From assembly GCF_014050225.1 (NCBI RefSeq), contig NZ_JACFXV010000065.1, positions 1 through 64,000 on the forward strand: a DNA stretch of 64,000 nt, read 5' to 3'. The notes beneath the pieces were generated by a model. That model searched no databases, had not been told where the DNA came from, and was given only the letters and a program-made list of their open reading frames with translations. Below are positions 55,451 through 64,000 of this stretch, piece by piece. Source of the stretch: Stappia albiluteola (GTDB lineage: Bacteria; Pseudomonadota; Alphaproteobacteria; Rhizobiales; Stappiaceae). How positions within the stretch are numbered: the stretch's first letter is position 1; the number at the start of each line of letters is the position of its first letter. Position numbers and translations under genes: made by a program.

Positions 55451-55957
55451 TTAGTGGACGTTGTTTTCGGGCAGGGTATCGCGCGGGCCTTGCATTGCCG
55501 TGCGGATCGCTTCGACAAGCGACTGCACGCACAAAAGGCTGAAACAGATCGGCAGCGCCGCCTCGTTCCACCAGGCCGGCACATCGAGCATTGACCCGGT
55601 GGTGCGGCCCCGCTCGAAGGAGTCGAGGGCAATCTCGCCCGCGTACCAGACGACCACCGCTGCAAGAGCGGCGATGAAGAGCAGCACGACCGTCTGCTGA
55701 AGATGGCGCACCGAGGCCGGCAGCATGTCTGTCAGCACGGTGATCGCGATATGCTGGCGGCGATGCACAAGGATAGCAGCCCCGGCAAAGGTCCCCCAGA
55801 CCAGAAAAAGCCTTGAAAGCTCTTCGGCCCAGATGGTCGGTGCAATGAAGACGTAGCGCATGAAGACCTCGTAGCCGAGCATCAGGGCCGTGGCGAAATA
55901 AGCCCAGGCAGCGAATTGCCCCAGCAGCGAGGAAAGCCGGTCGATCAATCGAAACAT
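55451..55957 (-). CDS. dctQ: TRAP transporter small permease DctQ
   Basis: A 168-residue four-helix protein with WAEELSRLFLVWGTFAGAAILVHRRQHIAI, the conserved central helix of DctQ. It holds the binding protein and DctM together. It lies 15 bases before dctM and 51 bases after dctP on the same strand, in the usual order for this family. Confidence 0.94.
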   Translation of the reverse strand: MFRLIDRLSSLLGQFAAWAYFATALMLGYEVFMRYVFIAPTIWAEELSRLFLVWGTFAGAAILVHRRQHIAITVLTDMLPASVRHLQQTVVLLFIAALAAVVVWYAGEIALDSFERGRTTGSMLDVPAWWNEAALPICFSLLCVQSLVEAIRTAMQGPRDTLPENNVH

Positions 55958-56008
55958 GGAGGCTCCGGGAAGCGGCGGGCCGCATCTGACCGCGGCCCGC
56001 GCGTCTCG

Positions 56009-57007
56009 TCAGTTCTGCAGGGCCTTTGCGGCGTCGAGAACCTTGGCGCCGAGTTCCCCGGACGCTGCCAGGAACTGATCGTAAACCGGCTGGGCGGCGG
56101 CCTGCCAGGCGGCGATCTCCTGCTCGGTCGGTTCGTAGACAGTCATGCCGTTTTCCTTGGCAGCACGGTAGGATTCCGCCTCGATCGCCGCCATCGCATT
56201 GCGAACGTCGGCTTCTGCCGTCAACGCGGCTTCCTCGATGATCTTGCGATGGTCTTCCGGAAGGCCGTCCCAGAATTTCTGGTTTACCACCACGATGAAC
56301 TCGATATCCGCGTTGTTGGTAACGGTAATCGTGTCCATCACTTCCCACAGTTTGCGGCTGTCGACGCCGGAAACACCGGTCATGCCGATGTCGACGGTGC
56401 CCCGCTGATAGGCGATATACTGCTCGGAGCCGGAAATCAGCGTCGGAGCGCCGCCTGCCGCCTCGATCCATGTGCCCAGGGTCTTGCCGAAGACCCGGAC
56501 CTTCTTGCCCTTGATGTCGTCGGGCGTCTTGATCGGGCCGCCCTTGGAAAGGAGGATCGAGCCGCCATAGGCCTGCCACCAAAGAACCTTGGCGCCGGTT
56601 CCGGCGATAGCCTCGTCCAGCGGCGTGCGAACGGGGCTGCCGGGAGCCGTCGCCTTGCGCACCAGTTCTTCCGTATTGAAGAGGAACGGAAGATAGAAAA
56701 CGTCGACGGCAGGTATATCACCAACGTAGCGCGTCAAGGAGGCGACGCCCATCTCGATCGATCCCGATCCGACAGCCTGAGGTACTTCGTTATCCTTGTA
56801 TAGCTGGGCTGAATCGTAGATCTCGACGGTAATATCGCCATTGGAATTCTTCTCGACCAGATCCTTGAACAGGACGAGATTTTGGCCGAGATGGCTCTTG
56901 AGCGGTAATTGCAGGGTTATACGAAGGGTCGACTTCTCAGCCAAGGCTGCAGTCATCGACAGGGCTAGGCCGGCGGCGGCGCCGACCAGAAGACGTGCGA
57001 TCCTCAT
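56009..57007 (-). CDS. dctP: TRAP transporter substrate-binding protein DctP
   Basis: A 332-residue periplasmic binding protein: signal peptide MRIARLLVGAAAGLALSMT with a likely cut after ALA. The DctP core includes LQLPLKSHLGQNLVLFKDLV, and the GKKVRVFGKTLGTWIEAAGG stretch, whose Arg often contacts the ligand carboxylate. The start was set at 57007, five bases after AGGGAGGG; an ATG five codons upstream is less likely. First gene of the dctP-dctQ-dctM-lyase operon. Confidence 0.94.
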   Translation of the reverse strand: MRIARLLVGAAAGLALSMTAALAEKSTLRITLQLPLKSHLGQNLVLFKDLVEKNSNGDITVEIYDSAQLYKDNEVPQAVGSGSIEMGVASLTRYVGDIPAVDVFYLPFLFNTEELVRKATAPGSPVRTPLDEAIAGTGAKVLWWQAYGGSILLSKGGPIKTPDDIKGKKVRVFGKTLGTWIEAAGGAPTLISGSEQYIAYQRGTVDIGMTGVSGVDSRKLWEVMDTITVTNNADIEFIVVVNQKFWDGLPEDHRKIIEEAALTAEADVRNAMAAIEAESYRAAKENGMTVYEPTEQEIAAWQAAAQPVYDQFLAASGELGAKVLDAAKALQN

Positions 57008-57312
57008 GTATTCCCTCCCTTTCACGCCGCGCGTTACTCGCCGCTGGCAGTGTTTTTCGTGACTTATCCTGTCTTTTTTGTCGCGTTTCGTCCCTTTATT
57101 ATTTGCGGGATTCTCGTTGCCGGCCTTGCCGGCGGAAGCCGGACGACAAGGCCCGACCGATCAGGATTCGCGATGGGGAATCGCAAAGCTCCATTTAGGT
57201 CAGCGGAGATTAAATACGACGAATGCCCCTTGCCGCAACCACTGTCATGACGCGGGGATCAAATGCCGGGTGTTCGTCGTCGGCGGCGGGCGGCAGGCTC
57301 GGCTCCGACGGA
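57008..57312. other. Intergenic stretch with TRAP operon promoter
   Basis: The 305 bases between the dctP start and the 3' end of the PAS-GGDEF gene must hold the TRAP operon promoter on the minus strand. The part next to dctP (57040-57120) is T-rich, including several TTTT runs, which would suit a promoter. I see no gene or clear terminator in it. Confidence 0.4.
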
Positions 57313-59526
57313 TCAGTCGCCCCAGAGCCTGTGCTTGTTGCCGATCGGCTTGAGCAGCGTATCGACTTTCGCGGCATCGGCGACCACGACCTGATTGCGG
57401 CCCCGGTCCTTGGCCTTGTAGAGCGCTGTGTCGGCACGGCTGAGCACAGCGGTCACGCCTGCATCGGACTCAAGGACCACGGCAACGCCGACGCTGATCG
57501 TCACGCTGGTGCACATGTCGCCATCGAGCTGATGGCAGGCCGTGACGGCTTCGCGAAGCCGTTCGGCGGCGGCTGTCGCCTCTTCAATGGAGGTGGAAGG
57601 CAGCGCGACGCAGAACTCCTCGCCGCCGATCCGTCCGAAAATGTCGTAGGGACGCAAGACCTGCCGGATCTGGTTCGCGACTTCCTGCAGAACCCGGTCG
57701 CCGGCGAGATGACCCAGCGTATCGTTGATTTCCTTGAAGTGGTCGATATCCATGATGGCGAGGGCGAAAGGCATACCCGTCCGCTTGGCCCGCGCCATTT
57801 CCTGCTCGGTGCGACGGATGAATTCGCGCCGGTTGAGGACGCCGGTCAGATCGTCGGTCGTGGCGAGCCGGCGCAACTCCGCCTGAGCTTCCTGCAGCTG
57901 GCGGATGTCTCGCTCGCGGCCGATTTCATGAGCGATCCAGTCGGAGAAAAGCCGGAGGATCTCCTTGTCCGTGTCACCGAAGGGCTTGCTGCGCGGCAGG
58001 GAGCTGCAGAAGCAAACCGTGCCGTAGGTCTCGCCGTCGACGACAAGCGGCGCGCCGATATAGGCCTCCAGAGCCATTTCCTCGTAGCTCGGGAGCATCG
58101 AAAAGTCGGACAGGCCGGCGAATTCCACCGCCAGCGGCGCGTCGGCGGCAAGCACCTTTCCGCAATACGTCCTGTCGGCAGGCCGCTTCTGGCCCGCCTT
58201 GAAGGCCCCGTCCTGACTTACTGCGAACTCCACCTCGTGCTCGTCGCCTTCGACCCTCGCGACGAGACCGTTGGCAAGTCCGAAAGCCTCCGAACCCAGC
58301 CTCAGCACCGCCTCGATCTTCTGTTGCGCGTCGAGTTGGCGGCTGGAGGTGATGGTATAGAGCCCCTGCAATACCCGCTCGATGGTCTTCAGGTGCGAGA
58401 TGTCGGTTGCGTAGACGAAGACCGCTTCCACCTGACCCTTGTCGTTGAAATCAGGAGTGTAACAGACGTCGACGTCGCGGGTGATGCCGTCGGGATAGTC
58501 GAGTGTGGCGATAAAGCGCTGTACCTCTCCCGCGCAGGCGGCATCGAAATAGGGCCGGACCGTGCGCATGAAATCGGCGGCGACGAAATCGCCCATCTTG
58601 CGGCCGATGAGATCGTGGCTGGTGCGGCCATACCACAAGGCGCCGAATTCATTGACCGAACGGATCGTCTGGTCCTTGGCAAGTTCGCCGATGAAGCAGG
58701 GCAGGCTATCATTGAGTACGCGAAGCCGCAGCTCCGCCTGCCGCGCCCTCGCCTCGGCCTGCTTGAGCGCCGTGATGTCTGTGCGCACGCCGGCAACGCC
58801 GCCGTCGCGGGTCCGTCTCTCGTTGACCAGAAGCCAGCGACCGTCGGCAAGCTGCTGCTCGACGGGCGCGGGGCTGGGGCTTCTGTGGGCAGCCAGCCTA
58901 TCCTCCAGCCAGGCCTTGCGTGAGCGGCCGCCAGTCGACACCTCCCCGGCTTCCAGACCTTGCATCAGGATGTCGCGGAAAGGCGTGCCGGGCACACACA
59001 AGCCCGACGACCTTGGATAGAACTGCCGGTAGCGTTCGTTGCACAGCACCAGCCTGTCATCTGCGTCGAAATAGGCGAAGCCTTCATTCAGGGATTCAAG
59101 GGCCTCCTCCAGGCGATTGAGCGCGGAGGACTTCTCGGCCTCGAGTTTCAGTTGCCAGGTCATGTCGCGCGCGATGACCACATAGGCCCGAACCTCGCCC
59201 TTGTCGTCGCGCAGGGCCCCGCTGGTCACGTCGACCCTAAAGACATCGCCGGACTTGCGGCGGCGCGCGGCGAGTCTCAGGCGATCGCCGCCGACCGCCC
59301 CCTCTGCGGCATCGCGCCACGCCGCAAAGCGTTGGTACTCGTCCTGCGAAGCATAGAGAAACGCGGGATCGCGGCCCACCATCTCGTCGGCGCCATAGCC
59401 GAACATCTTCTCGGCCGCATGGTTGACATAGATGATGCGGCGATCCGCACCGGTCACGAAGACCGCATCGTCGAACTCCGCAAAAAGCGCAACGAGCGTG
59501 GCCGTCGAAACCTCGAGGTCCTGCAT
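57313..59526 (-). CDS. PAS-GAF-GGDEF diguanylate cyclase
   Basis: A 737-residue soluble signalling protein. Three PAS domains (starting about residues 10, 135 and 265) are followed by a GAF domain (about 405-550) and a GGDEF domain with an active GGEEF motif near residue 632 and DIDHFKEINDTLGHLAGD. It should make cyclic di-GMP in response to signals sensed by PAS or GAF. The first PAS starts with DAVFVTGADRRIIYVNHAAEKMFGYG. No membrane helix is present. It stands alone on the minus strand; its ligands are unknown. Confidence 0.92.
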   Translation of the reverse strand: MQDLEVSTATLVALFAEFDDAVFVTGADRRIIYVNHAAEKMFGYGADEMVGRDPAFLYASQDEYQRFAAWRDAAEGAVGGDRLRLAARRRKSGDVFRVDVTSGALRDDKGEVRAYVVIARDMTWQLKLEAEKSSALNRLEEALESLNEGFAYFDADDRLVLCNERYRQFYPRSSGLCVPGTPFRDILMQGLEAGEVSTGGRSRKAWLEDRLAAHRSPSPAPVEQQLADGRWLLVNERRTRDGGVAGVRTDITALKQAEARARQAELRLRVLNDSLPCFIGELAKDQTIRSVNEFGALWYGRTSHDLIGRKMGDFVAADFMRTVRPYFDAACAGEVQRFIATLDYPDGITRDVDVCYTPDFNDKGQVEAVFVYATDISHLKTIERVLQGLYTITSSRQLDAQQKIEAVLRLGSEAFGLANGLVARVEGDEHEVEFAVSQDGAFKAGQKRPADRTYCGKVLAADAPLAVEFAGLSDFSMLPSYEEMALEAYIGAPLVVDGETYGTVCFCSSLPRSKPFGDTDKEILRLFSDWIAHEIGRERDIRQLQEAQAELRRLATTDDLTGVLNRREFIRRTEQEMARAKRTGMPFALAIMDIDHFKEINDTLGHLAGDRVLQEVANQIRQVLRPYDIFGRIGGEEFCVALPSTSIEEATAAAERLREAVTACHQLDGDMCTSVTISVGVAVVLESDAGVTAVLSRADTALYKAKDRGRNQVVVADAAKVDTLLKPIGNKHRLWGD

Positions 59527-59761
59527 GAAAACCCAACACCTTCGAATATTGTTCGAATCGACAATAGACCGCAGGTTAGGTCACGGTCCATTCACAGCCT
59601 GTTCGCGAAAAAAGCCCGGAACACACTCCCCACGAACGATATCGCCGCAGGATTGGAAAAGCGCTTCAATGTCAACGTATTAAGCGCTTATCTGCTTTCC
59701 GGTTCGGCGCGTCCCGATCGGGAAATGCCCCAGGCAGGACATGCGAAACCGATAATGGGAT

Positions 59762-60241
59762 TTACTTAAAAGAGTCTTCGTTCACCCATGTGATCACGAA
59801 TTCTTCATATTCCTCGACCGGAATGTCATCTTCCGGCACGGTTCTTCCCCGTACCGAGACTCCGGCCTCATGCACCGTACCGGGGTCCTTCGAAACAAGC
59901 GGATGCCACCAGTAAAGATCCTCGCCTTCCGCCACCAGGCGATAGGCGCAGGTGGGCGGCAGCCATGTCAGGCTGCGCACGCTTTCGGGCGTCAGCGGCA
60001 GGCAATCCGGCACCTTGGCGATGCGGTTCGAATAGTCGCGACAGCGGCAGGTATGCGGGTCGAACAGGGTACAGGCGATGTTCGTCCATACGATCTCGCC
60101 GGTGTCCCAGTCTTCCAGCTTGTTGAGGCAGCAGCGGCCGCAGCCGTCGCATAGCGATTCCCACTCCTCCGTATTCATTTGCTCAAGCGTCTTCGTCTTC
60201 CAGAAGGGCTCGACCCGTGACGCTGTTTCGTTGCTGTCCAT
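59762..60241 (-). CDS. YcgN-family (UPF0260) protein
   Basis: A 159-residue protein with the characteristic cysteine cluster near the N-terminus: CDGCGRCC with a further cysteine-rich [11 protein letters not shown] and CAYR downstream. The family is widespread but its function is not known; the cysteines suggest a metal or iron-sulfur site. The start was put at MDSNETASR; an ATG 24 codons earlier falls in text unlike the family. It is divergent from the PBP operon and stands 235 bases after the PAS-GGDEF start. Confidence 0.85.
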   Translation of the reverse strand: MDSNETASRVEPFWKTKTLEQMNTEEWESLCDGCGRCCLNKLEDWDTGEIVWTNIACTLFDPHTCRCRDYSNRIAKVPDCLPLTPESVRSLTWLPPTCAYRLVAEGEDLYWWHPLVSKDPGTVHEAGVSVRGRTVPEDDIPVEEYEEFVITWVNEDSFK

Positions 60242-60510
60242 TCCCGTTTCCCGATCGAAGCCTGCTGCCCGCTTGCGGCTTGCCTGTCCTTGCGCGGCCC
60301 CGCCGTGCCGCACCTGCCTGCATCAATTCCGCATTGCAAGCGCAATGTTAAACTTTTGCAGTGTCTCATGGATGCGAATAAGGCGAACTTGTGATGATGC
60401 GTACGACACACATTTCGACTATCATTTTATCTTCATTGTGAATTCGAGAAAATGGCGGCCCTTGAAAGGCGGCGGCCCATGGCAGTCAGTGGCAGGCAGG
60501 CGGGCGTAAG

Positions 60511-62724
60511 GTGAGTGTAGACGGAGTACCCCCGAAGCAGAATGCGGGCCCGGATTGGCCGCGAGGCGAACGCCCGTCGTTTCCCGTTCGGGTGCTGCGC
60601 GCCATACGCCGCACCATGCTGGGCTTCGACGCATGGCTCGACACCACGCTCTGGCGGGTACTGACGGCGCTCAGGCGAGGCGTCGAGGGCTATTCCACCT
60701 TCCTGAAAAAGTTCCGCGCGCGCGGCTTCGGACGGGTGGCTGCGGAACTTGGTTCCGACGCGTTCACCTTTGGCCTCGGCGGCCTGGTCGTGCTGCTGAC
60801 TTTCGCCTTGCCCGCGTTCGAGGAGACCGCGCGGGCCGACTGGCGCACCACCGAGGACTTTTCCGTCACCTTTCTCGACCGTTTCGGCAACGAGGTGGGC
60901 CATCGCGGCATCTTGCTGAACGACACGGTACCGCTGGAGGATCTGCCGGACCATCTGATCAAGGCGACGCTGGCGACCGAGGATCGCCGATTCTTCTATC
61001 ATTTCGGCATCGACGTGATCGGCACGTTCCGCGCCATGGCGGAGAACCTGCGTGCCCGGACGGTGGTGCAGGGCGGCTCGTCGCTGACCCAGCAGCTTGC
61101 CAAGAACCTGTTCCTGTCCAACGAGCGAACGCTCGAGCGCAAGATCAAGGAAGCCTTCCTGGCGCTGTGGCTGGAAGCGAACCTCACCAAGCGCGAGATC
61201 CTGAAGCTGTACCTCGACCGCGCCTATATGGGCGGCGGCACCTTCGGCGTTGCGGCTGCGGCAAAATTCTATTTCAACAAGAACGTCCGCGACCTGTCGC
61301 TGGCCGAATCCGCGATGCTGGCGGGCCTCTACAAGGCCCCGACGAAATACGCCCCGCATGTCGACCTTCCGGCGGCGCGCGCCCGCGCCAACGAAGTGCT
61401 GACCAACATGGTGCAGGCCGGCTTCATGACCGAGGGCCAGGTGATTGGCGCAAGGCGCAATCCGGCGCTTGCCGTCGACCGCAGCCAGGAGACGGCTCCG
61501 GACCACTTCCTGGACTACGCCTTCGAAAAGCTCAAGGAACTGTCGCGCACGCGGCCCGAGCTTGCCAGCGACCGGATCGTGACGGTACGCACCACCCTCG
61601 ATCCCGGCCTGCAGCGGCAGGCTGAGCGGGCGATCCTTTCGACGCTGCGCCAATATTCGGACCAATATGACGTCGAAGAGGCCGCCGTTGCGGTGATTGT
61701 CCCGGGGTCGGGTGCCGTGCGCGCCATGGTTGGCGGCAAGAACTACGGCGCCAGCCAGTTCAACCGCGCCGTCGACGCGTTGCGCCAGCCCGGCTCGTCC
61801 TTCAAGCCCTTCGTCTACATCACCGCCTTCATGAACGGCTACACCGCCGCGTCCGTGGTGCCCGACGCACCGATCACCATCGCCGGCTGGAGCCCGCGCA
61901 ACTATACCCGCCGCTATGCCGGCCCGGTAACGCTGAAGACGGCGCTCACCAAGTCGTTCAACACGGTGCCGGTGCGCCTTGCCCAGGCGATCGGCCGGGA
62001 AAAAATCGTCGAGAACGCCTACAATATGGGCCTCACCCATGAGCTGAAGATCGGCAAGGCCTTGCCGCTCGGCGTTTCGGAAGTCCGCGTGATCGACATG
62101 GCGGCGTCCTACGCGAGCTTCGCCACCGGCGGCTTCAAGACCACACCCAATCCGATACTTGAGGTGAAGAACTCTGCCGGAACCGTCATCTACGATGCCG
62201 AGCGCGACGCAACGCCGCCCCGCAGGGTTCTGGATGAAATGGCGGCAAGGGAAATGAACGACGTGCTCCACAACGTGGTGGAGAACGGCACCGGCCGGCG
62301 TGCCCAGGTGAAGGGCGTCATCGCCGCCGGCAAGACCGGTACCACGCAGGCCTATCGCGATGCCTGGTTCGTCGGCTACACAGGCAATTTCGCCGCAGCC
62401 GTCTGGTTCGGCAATGACGACTTTTCGGCCACCAACCGCATGACCGGCGGCTCCCTGCCGGCGATGACATGGCAATCGATCATGGAATATGCCCATCAGG
62501 GCATCGAGTTGAAACCGCTGCCGGGCGTCGACGAAGGACCGGCGTTCGCGACTGCCGAAGTGGCCAGCGCGGATGGCGTTGCCGCGGGCAGCCGGCCGCG
62601 CCTGCTGCGCGAGCAATCCATGGCCGTGCTGAAGGAGATGGGTGACAGGCTGAGCCGGATCGAACAGGCCGAGCAGGCAGACAGGCGCGCCGAGGTTCCA
62701 GCAACAACGACGGTGACCCGGTGA
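60511..62724 (+). CDS. Class A penicillin-binding protein (transglycosylase/transpeptidase)
   Basis: A 737-residue bifunctional PBP of class A. Residues 1-100 carry a basic cytoplasmic part and one membrane helix. The glycosyltransferase domain has ATEDRRFFYHFGID (catalytic Glu) and GGSSLTQQLAKNLFL. The transpeptidase domain has the SxxK motif in GSSFKPFVY (about residue 430) and KTGTTQ (about residue 607). It polymerises and crosslinks peptidoglycan in the periplasm. The start codon is GTG. The gene is coupled to the next one by a GTGA overlap. Confidence 0.94.
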   Translation: MSVDGVPPKQNAGPDWPRGERPSFPVRVLRAIRRTMLGFDAWLDTTLWRVLTALRRGVEGYSTFLKKFRARGFGRVAAELGSDAFTFGLGGLVVLLTFALPAFEETARADWRTTEDFSVTFLDRFGNEVGHRGILLNDTVPLEDLPDHLIKATLATEDRRFFYHFGIDVIGTFRAMAENLRARTVVQGGSSLTQQLAKNLFLSNERTLERKIKEAFLALWLEANLTKREILKLYLDRAYMGGGTFGVAAAAKFYFNKNVRDLSLAESAMLAGLYKAPTKYAPHVDLPAARARANEVLTNMVQAGFMTEGQVIGARRNPALAVDRSQETAPDHFLDYAFEKLKELSRTRPELASDRIVTVRTTLDPGLQRQAERAILSTLRQYSDQYDVEEAAVAVIVPGSGAVRAMVGGKNYGASQFNRAVDALRQPGSSFKPFVYITAFMNGYTAASVVPDAPITIAGWSPRNYTRRYAGPVTLKTALTKSFNTVPVRLAQAIGREKIVENAYNMGLTHELKIGKALPLGVSEVRVIDMAASYASFATGGFKTTPNPILEVKNSAGTVIYDAERDATPPRRVLDEMAAREMNDVLHNVVENGTGRRAQVKGVIAAGKTGTTQAYRDAWFVGYTGNFAAAVWFGNDDFSATNRMTGGSLPAMTWQSIMEYAHQGIELKPLPGVDEGPAFATAEVASADGVAAGSRPRLLREQSMAVLKEMGDRLSRIEQAEQADRRAEVPATTTVTR

Positions 62725-63437
62725 TCGCAGCACTTGCTTCAAGACTGGGCGGTGCCGAGCGTGGAAGGCGCGGGGCAATCCTCCGGGCCCGCAGGTTCGA
62801 TCCCGAAGCGAGTTGGGCGCGTCCCGACCGCAAGCCGGCGATCCTGCGGACGCGAAAGCCATCGCTGACCGCGAACCTGTTCTTGCTCGTCGTGGCCGCA
62901 CTCATATTCGGCTTCGGCGCAAGCTATCTGGCGGTGGAGACCGACGCGCAGTTCGGTGCCATGCAACTGGGTGTCTGGCGCGCCTATCCGGCAAGCGGCA
63001 CGCCCGAGGCCGATCCCTATTCGGCGGCCGTCTACGCACGCACCGGCCGCATTCCTCTGGCCGGCGGCGAAGGTCTTGCCTTTACCGCCGAGCGCGACAG
63101 TTCGGACGAATTGCTGAATCCGGCCTGCGACTACACGATCGAGGGCAATACGGCGCCTGCAAGGCTATGGAGCCTGGTGGCGCTTGACCGCGCCCACCAT
63201 CTCGTGCCGACGACTGCGGGCCGCACAGTGCTGACCAGCCAGCATCTGCTGCGCCGGCCCGATGGCAGCTTCGCCATCACCTCTTCCCCTTTCGCGCGCT
63301 CCGGCAACTGGCTGCCGACCGCGCCGCTGGCCAGCGGCCTCGTCTTCGTGCTGCGCCTCTACGACACGCCTCTTTCCACCGGTACGGGCGTGGCGGAAGT
63401 CGACATGCCGGCGATCATCCGCGGACGCTGCAGATGA
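62721..63437 (+). CDS. DUF1214-domain membrane-anchored protein
   Basis: A 238-residue protein with one hydrophobic helix (LFLLVVAALIFGFGASYLAV, about residues 53-72) and a large extracytoplasmic domain that matches DUF1214: DPYSAAVYARTG, LNPACDYTIEG, PARLWSLVALD and FVLRLYDTPLS. It starts with a GTG inside the PBP stop codon (GTGA), so it is translated after the PBP. The first 50 residues are basic and low in order, so the true start may be later. It overlaps the next gene by four bases. Function unknown; co-expression points to the cell envelope. Confidence 0.82.
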   Translation: MIAALASRLGGAERGRRGAILRARRFDPEASWARPDRKPAILRTRKPSLTANLFLLVVAALIFGFGASYLAVETDAQFGAMQLGVWRAYPASGTPEADPYSAAVYARTGRIPLAGGEGLAFTAERDSSDELLNPACDYTIEGNTAPARLWSLVALDRAHHLVPTTAGRTVLTSQHLLRRPDGSFAITSSPFARSGNWLPTAPLASGLVFVLRLYDTPLSTGTGVAEVDMPAIIRGRCR

Positions 63438-63991
63438 AATCGCCCCTCCTTGCCCGCCTGACCCTGATTGGCCTTGCCGGCTTCTTTGCCGGCGGCATCA
63501 TCCATATCTTCGTCATCTTCAGCATTCCCTCCTTCGTGCCGGACGTTGCCTATGAGCGCATCGGCAGGCTCGGTGCGACGGAAGGCTTCGTGCGCCTCGC
63601 ATCCGTCACCGCAGGCGCGGAACCGCTGCCCATGCTGGATCCGGCCATGGCCCATGCCGCCTGCCGCTATGAGCTCGCCGACGGGCCGGTGCGGCTCGAC
63701 GCGGAAATCGACGCGCCCTTCTGGTCCTTCGCACTGTTCAACCGGCGGGGTGAAACGATCTACAGCTTCAACGACCGCACCTCCGGCACGGGCAAGCTGG
63801 GCATGCTGGTGCTCACCCCCGAACAGCTCAGCGTCTTGCGCGAGCAGCCGCCGGCCGATCTGGAAGACCTGATCGTCATTGAAACCGATGAGGAGGATGG
63901 GTTCGCGCTGTTGCGCGCCTTCGTTCCGAACGACTTGCGCCGGCAGACGATCGAAGCCTCGCTCGACGCCGCACGCTGCGCCCCATTGTAG
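63434..63991 (+). CDS. DUF1254-domain membrane-anchored protein
   Basis: A 185-residue protein with one N-terminal hydrophobic helix (LTLIGLAGFFAGGIIHIFVIF) and an extracytoplasmic domain of the DUF1254 type (CRYELADGPVRLDAEIDAPFWSFALFNRRG). DUF1254 and DUF1214 proteins are often adjacent, as here, with an ATGA overlap. They probably work as a pair in the cell envelope. The gene ends nine bases before the window edge, and what follows is not seen. Confidence 0.82.
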   Translation: MKSPLLARLTLIGLAGFFAGGIIHIFVIFSIPSFVPDVAYERIGRLGATEGFVRLASVTAGAEPLPMLDPAMAHAACRYELADGPVRLDAEIDAPFWSFALFNRRGETIYSFNDRTSGTGKLGMLVLTPEQLSVLREQPPADLEDLIVIETDEEDGFALLRAFVPNDLRRQTIEASLDAARCAPL

Positions 63992-64000
63992 GGGCGCCTA

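Noticed and set aside
61500-62000. Possible frameshift between PBP transglycosylase and transpeptidase domains
   Set aside because: The frame stays open and both domains are intact; no break is present.

Overview
The window is gene-dense, GC-rich chromosomal DNA from an alphaproteobacterium, most likely of the Hyphomicrobiales (Rhizobiales). This rests on gene content rather than on any search. Pointers are a leucine-leader attenuator in front of leuA, a HisZ-dependent HisG, a CIRCE-controlled groESL operon, an ileS-lspA-lipoprotein-M16-M16 cluster, a TadG-like von Willebrand protein, the DUF1214/DUF1254 pair, and dispersed palindromic intergenic repeats beginning with a GTCATGCC-type core. 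I found no rRNA, tRNA, IS element, prophage or CRISPR array.

Layout. 1-1176 is a non-coding stretch with several perfect hairpins, followed by a pirin gene. leuA (minus) has a clear Leu-rich leader peptide and competing hairpins upstream. 4.5-13.97 kb carries a membrane diguanylate cyclase, a Phd/PIN toxin-antitoxin pair, ubiA, a patatin phospholipase, a secreted metallo-beta-lactamase-like protein, tadA, an RluB-type pseudouridine synthase with rsmD, a LuxR solo and a small XRE regulator. 14-23.4 kb holds mutL, a HAD phosphatase, an alkaline-phosphatase-superfamily protein, a CheZ/CheY pair away from other che genes, ribF, a DMT exporter and two MaoC paralogues. 23.6-32.5 kb is ileS, lspA, a lipoprotein gene, a catalytic plus a non-catalytic M16 peptidase, and a degenerate-EAL membrane protein. 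32.7-37.1 kb has an orphan copper chaperone, an AAA+ regulator lacking the sigma-54 contact loop, an exported protein and a TadG-like VWA protein. 37.2-39.7 kb is groESL with its CIRCE operator.

39.7-44.1 kb contains slyX, an MFS transporter, a small conserved-looking protein whose Shine-Dalgarno lies inside a hairpin, a YciA-type thioesterase, and a nitric-oxide module (group III truncated haemoglobin, divergent NsrR-like Rrf2 regulator, candidate NsrR box), with a Crp-family regulator beyond. 44.4-48 kb is a lipid-linked-sugar cassette (GT2-GtrA, GT39/ArnT-like, ChbG/NaxD-like) in which the deacetylase has lost its metal ligands. 48.1-53.3 kb is hisS-hisZ-hisG-amidase. 53.3-57 kb is a TRAP transporter operon with a PEP-mutase-family lyase. 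The end holds a PAS-GAF-GGDEF protein, a YcgN-type protein, and a translationally coupled class A PBP-DUF1214-DUF1254 operon.

No single large unknown defence or mobile system is evident. The more interesting signals are small: a degenerate deacetylase inside a NaxD-like cassette, an NtrC-type regulator without GAFTGA, two candidate RNA switches that sequester ribosome-binding sites, a mosaic-looking segment in hisS, an AT-rich tyrosine-rich insert in the VWA protein, and a LuxR solo with a complete acyl-homoserine-lactone pocket.
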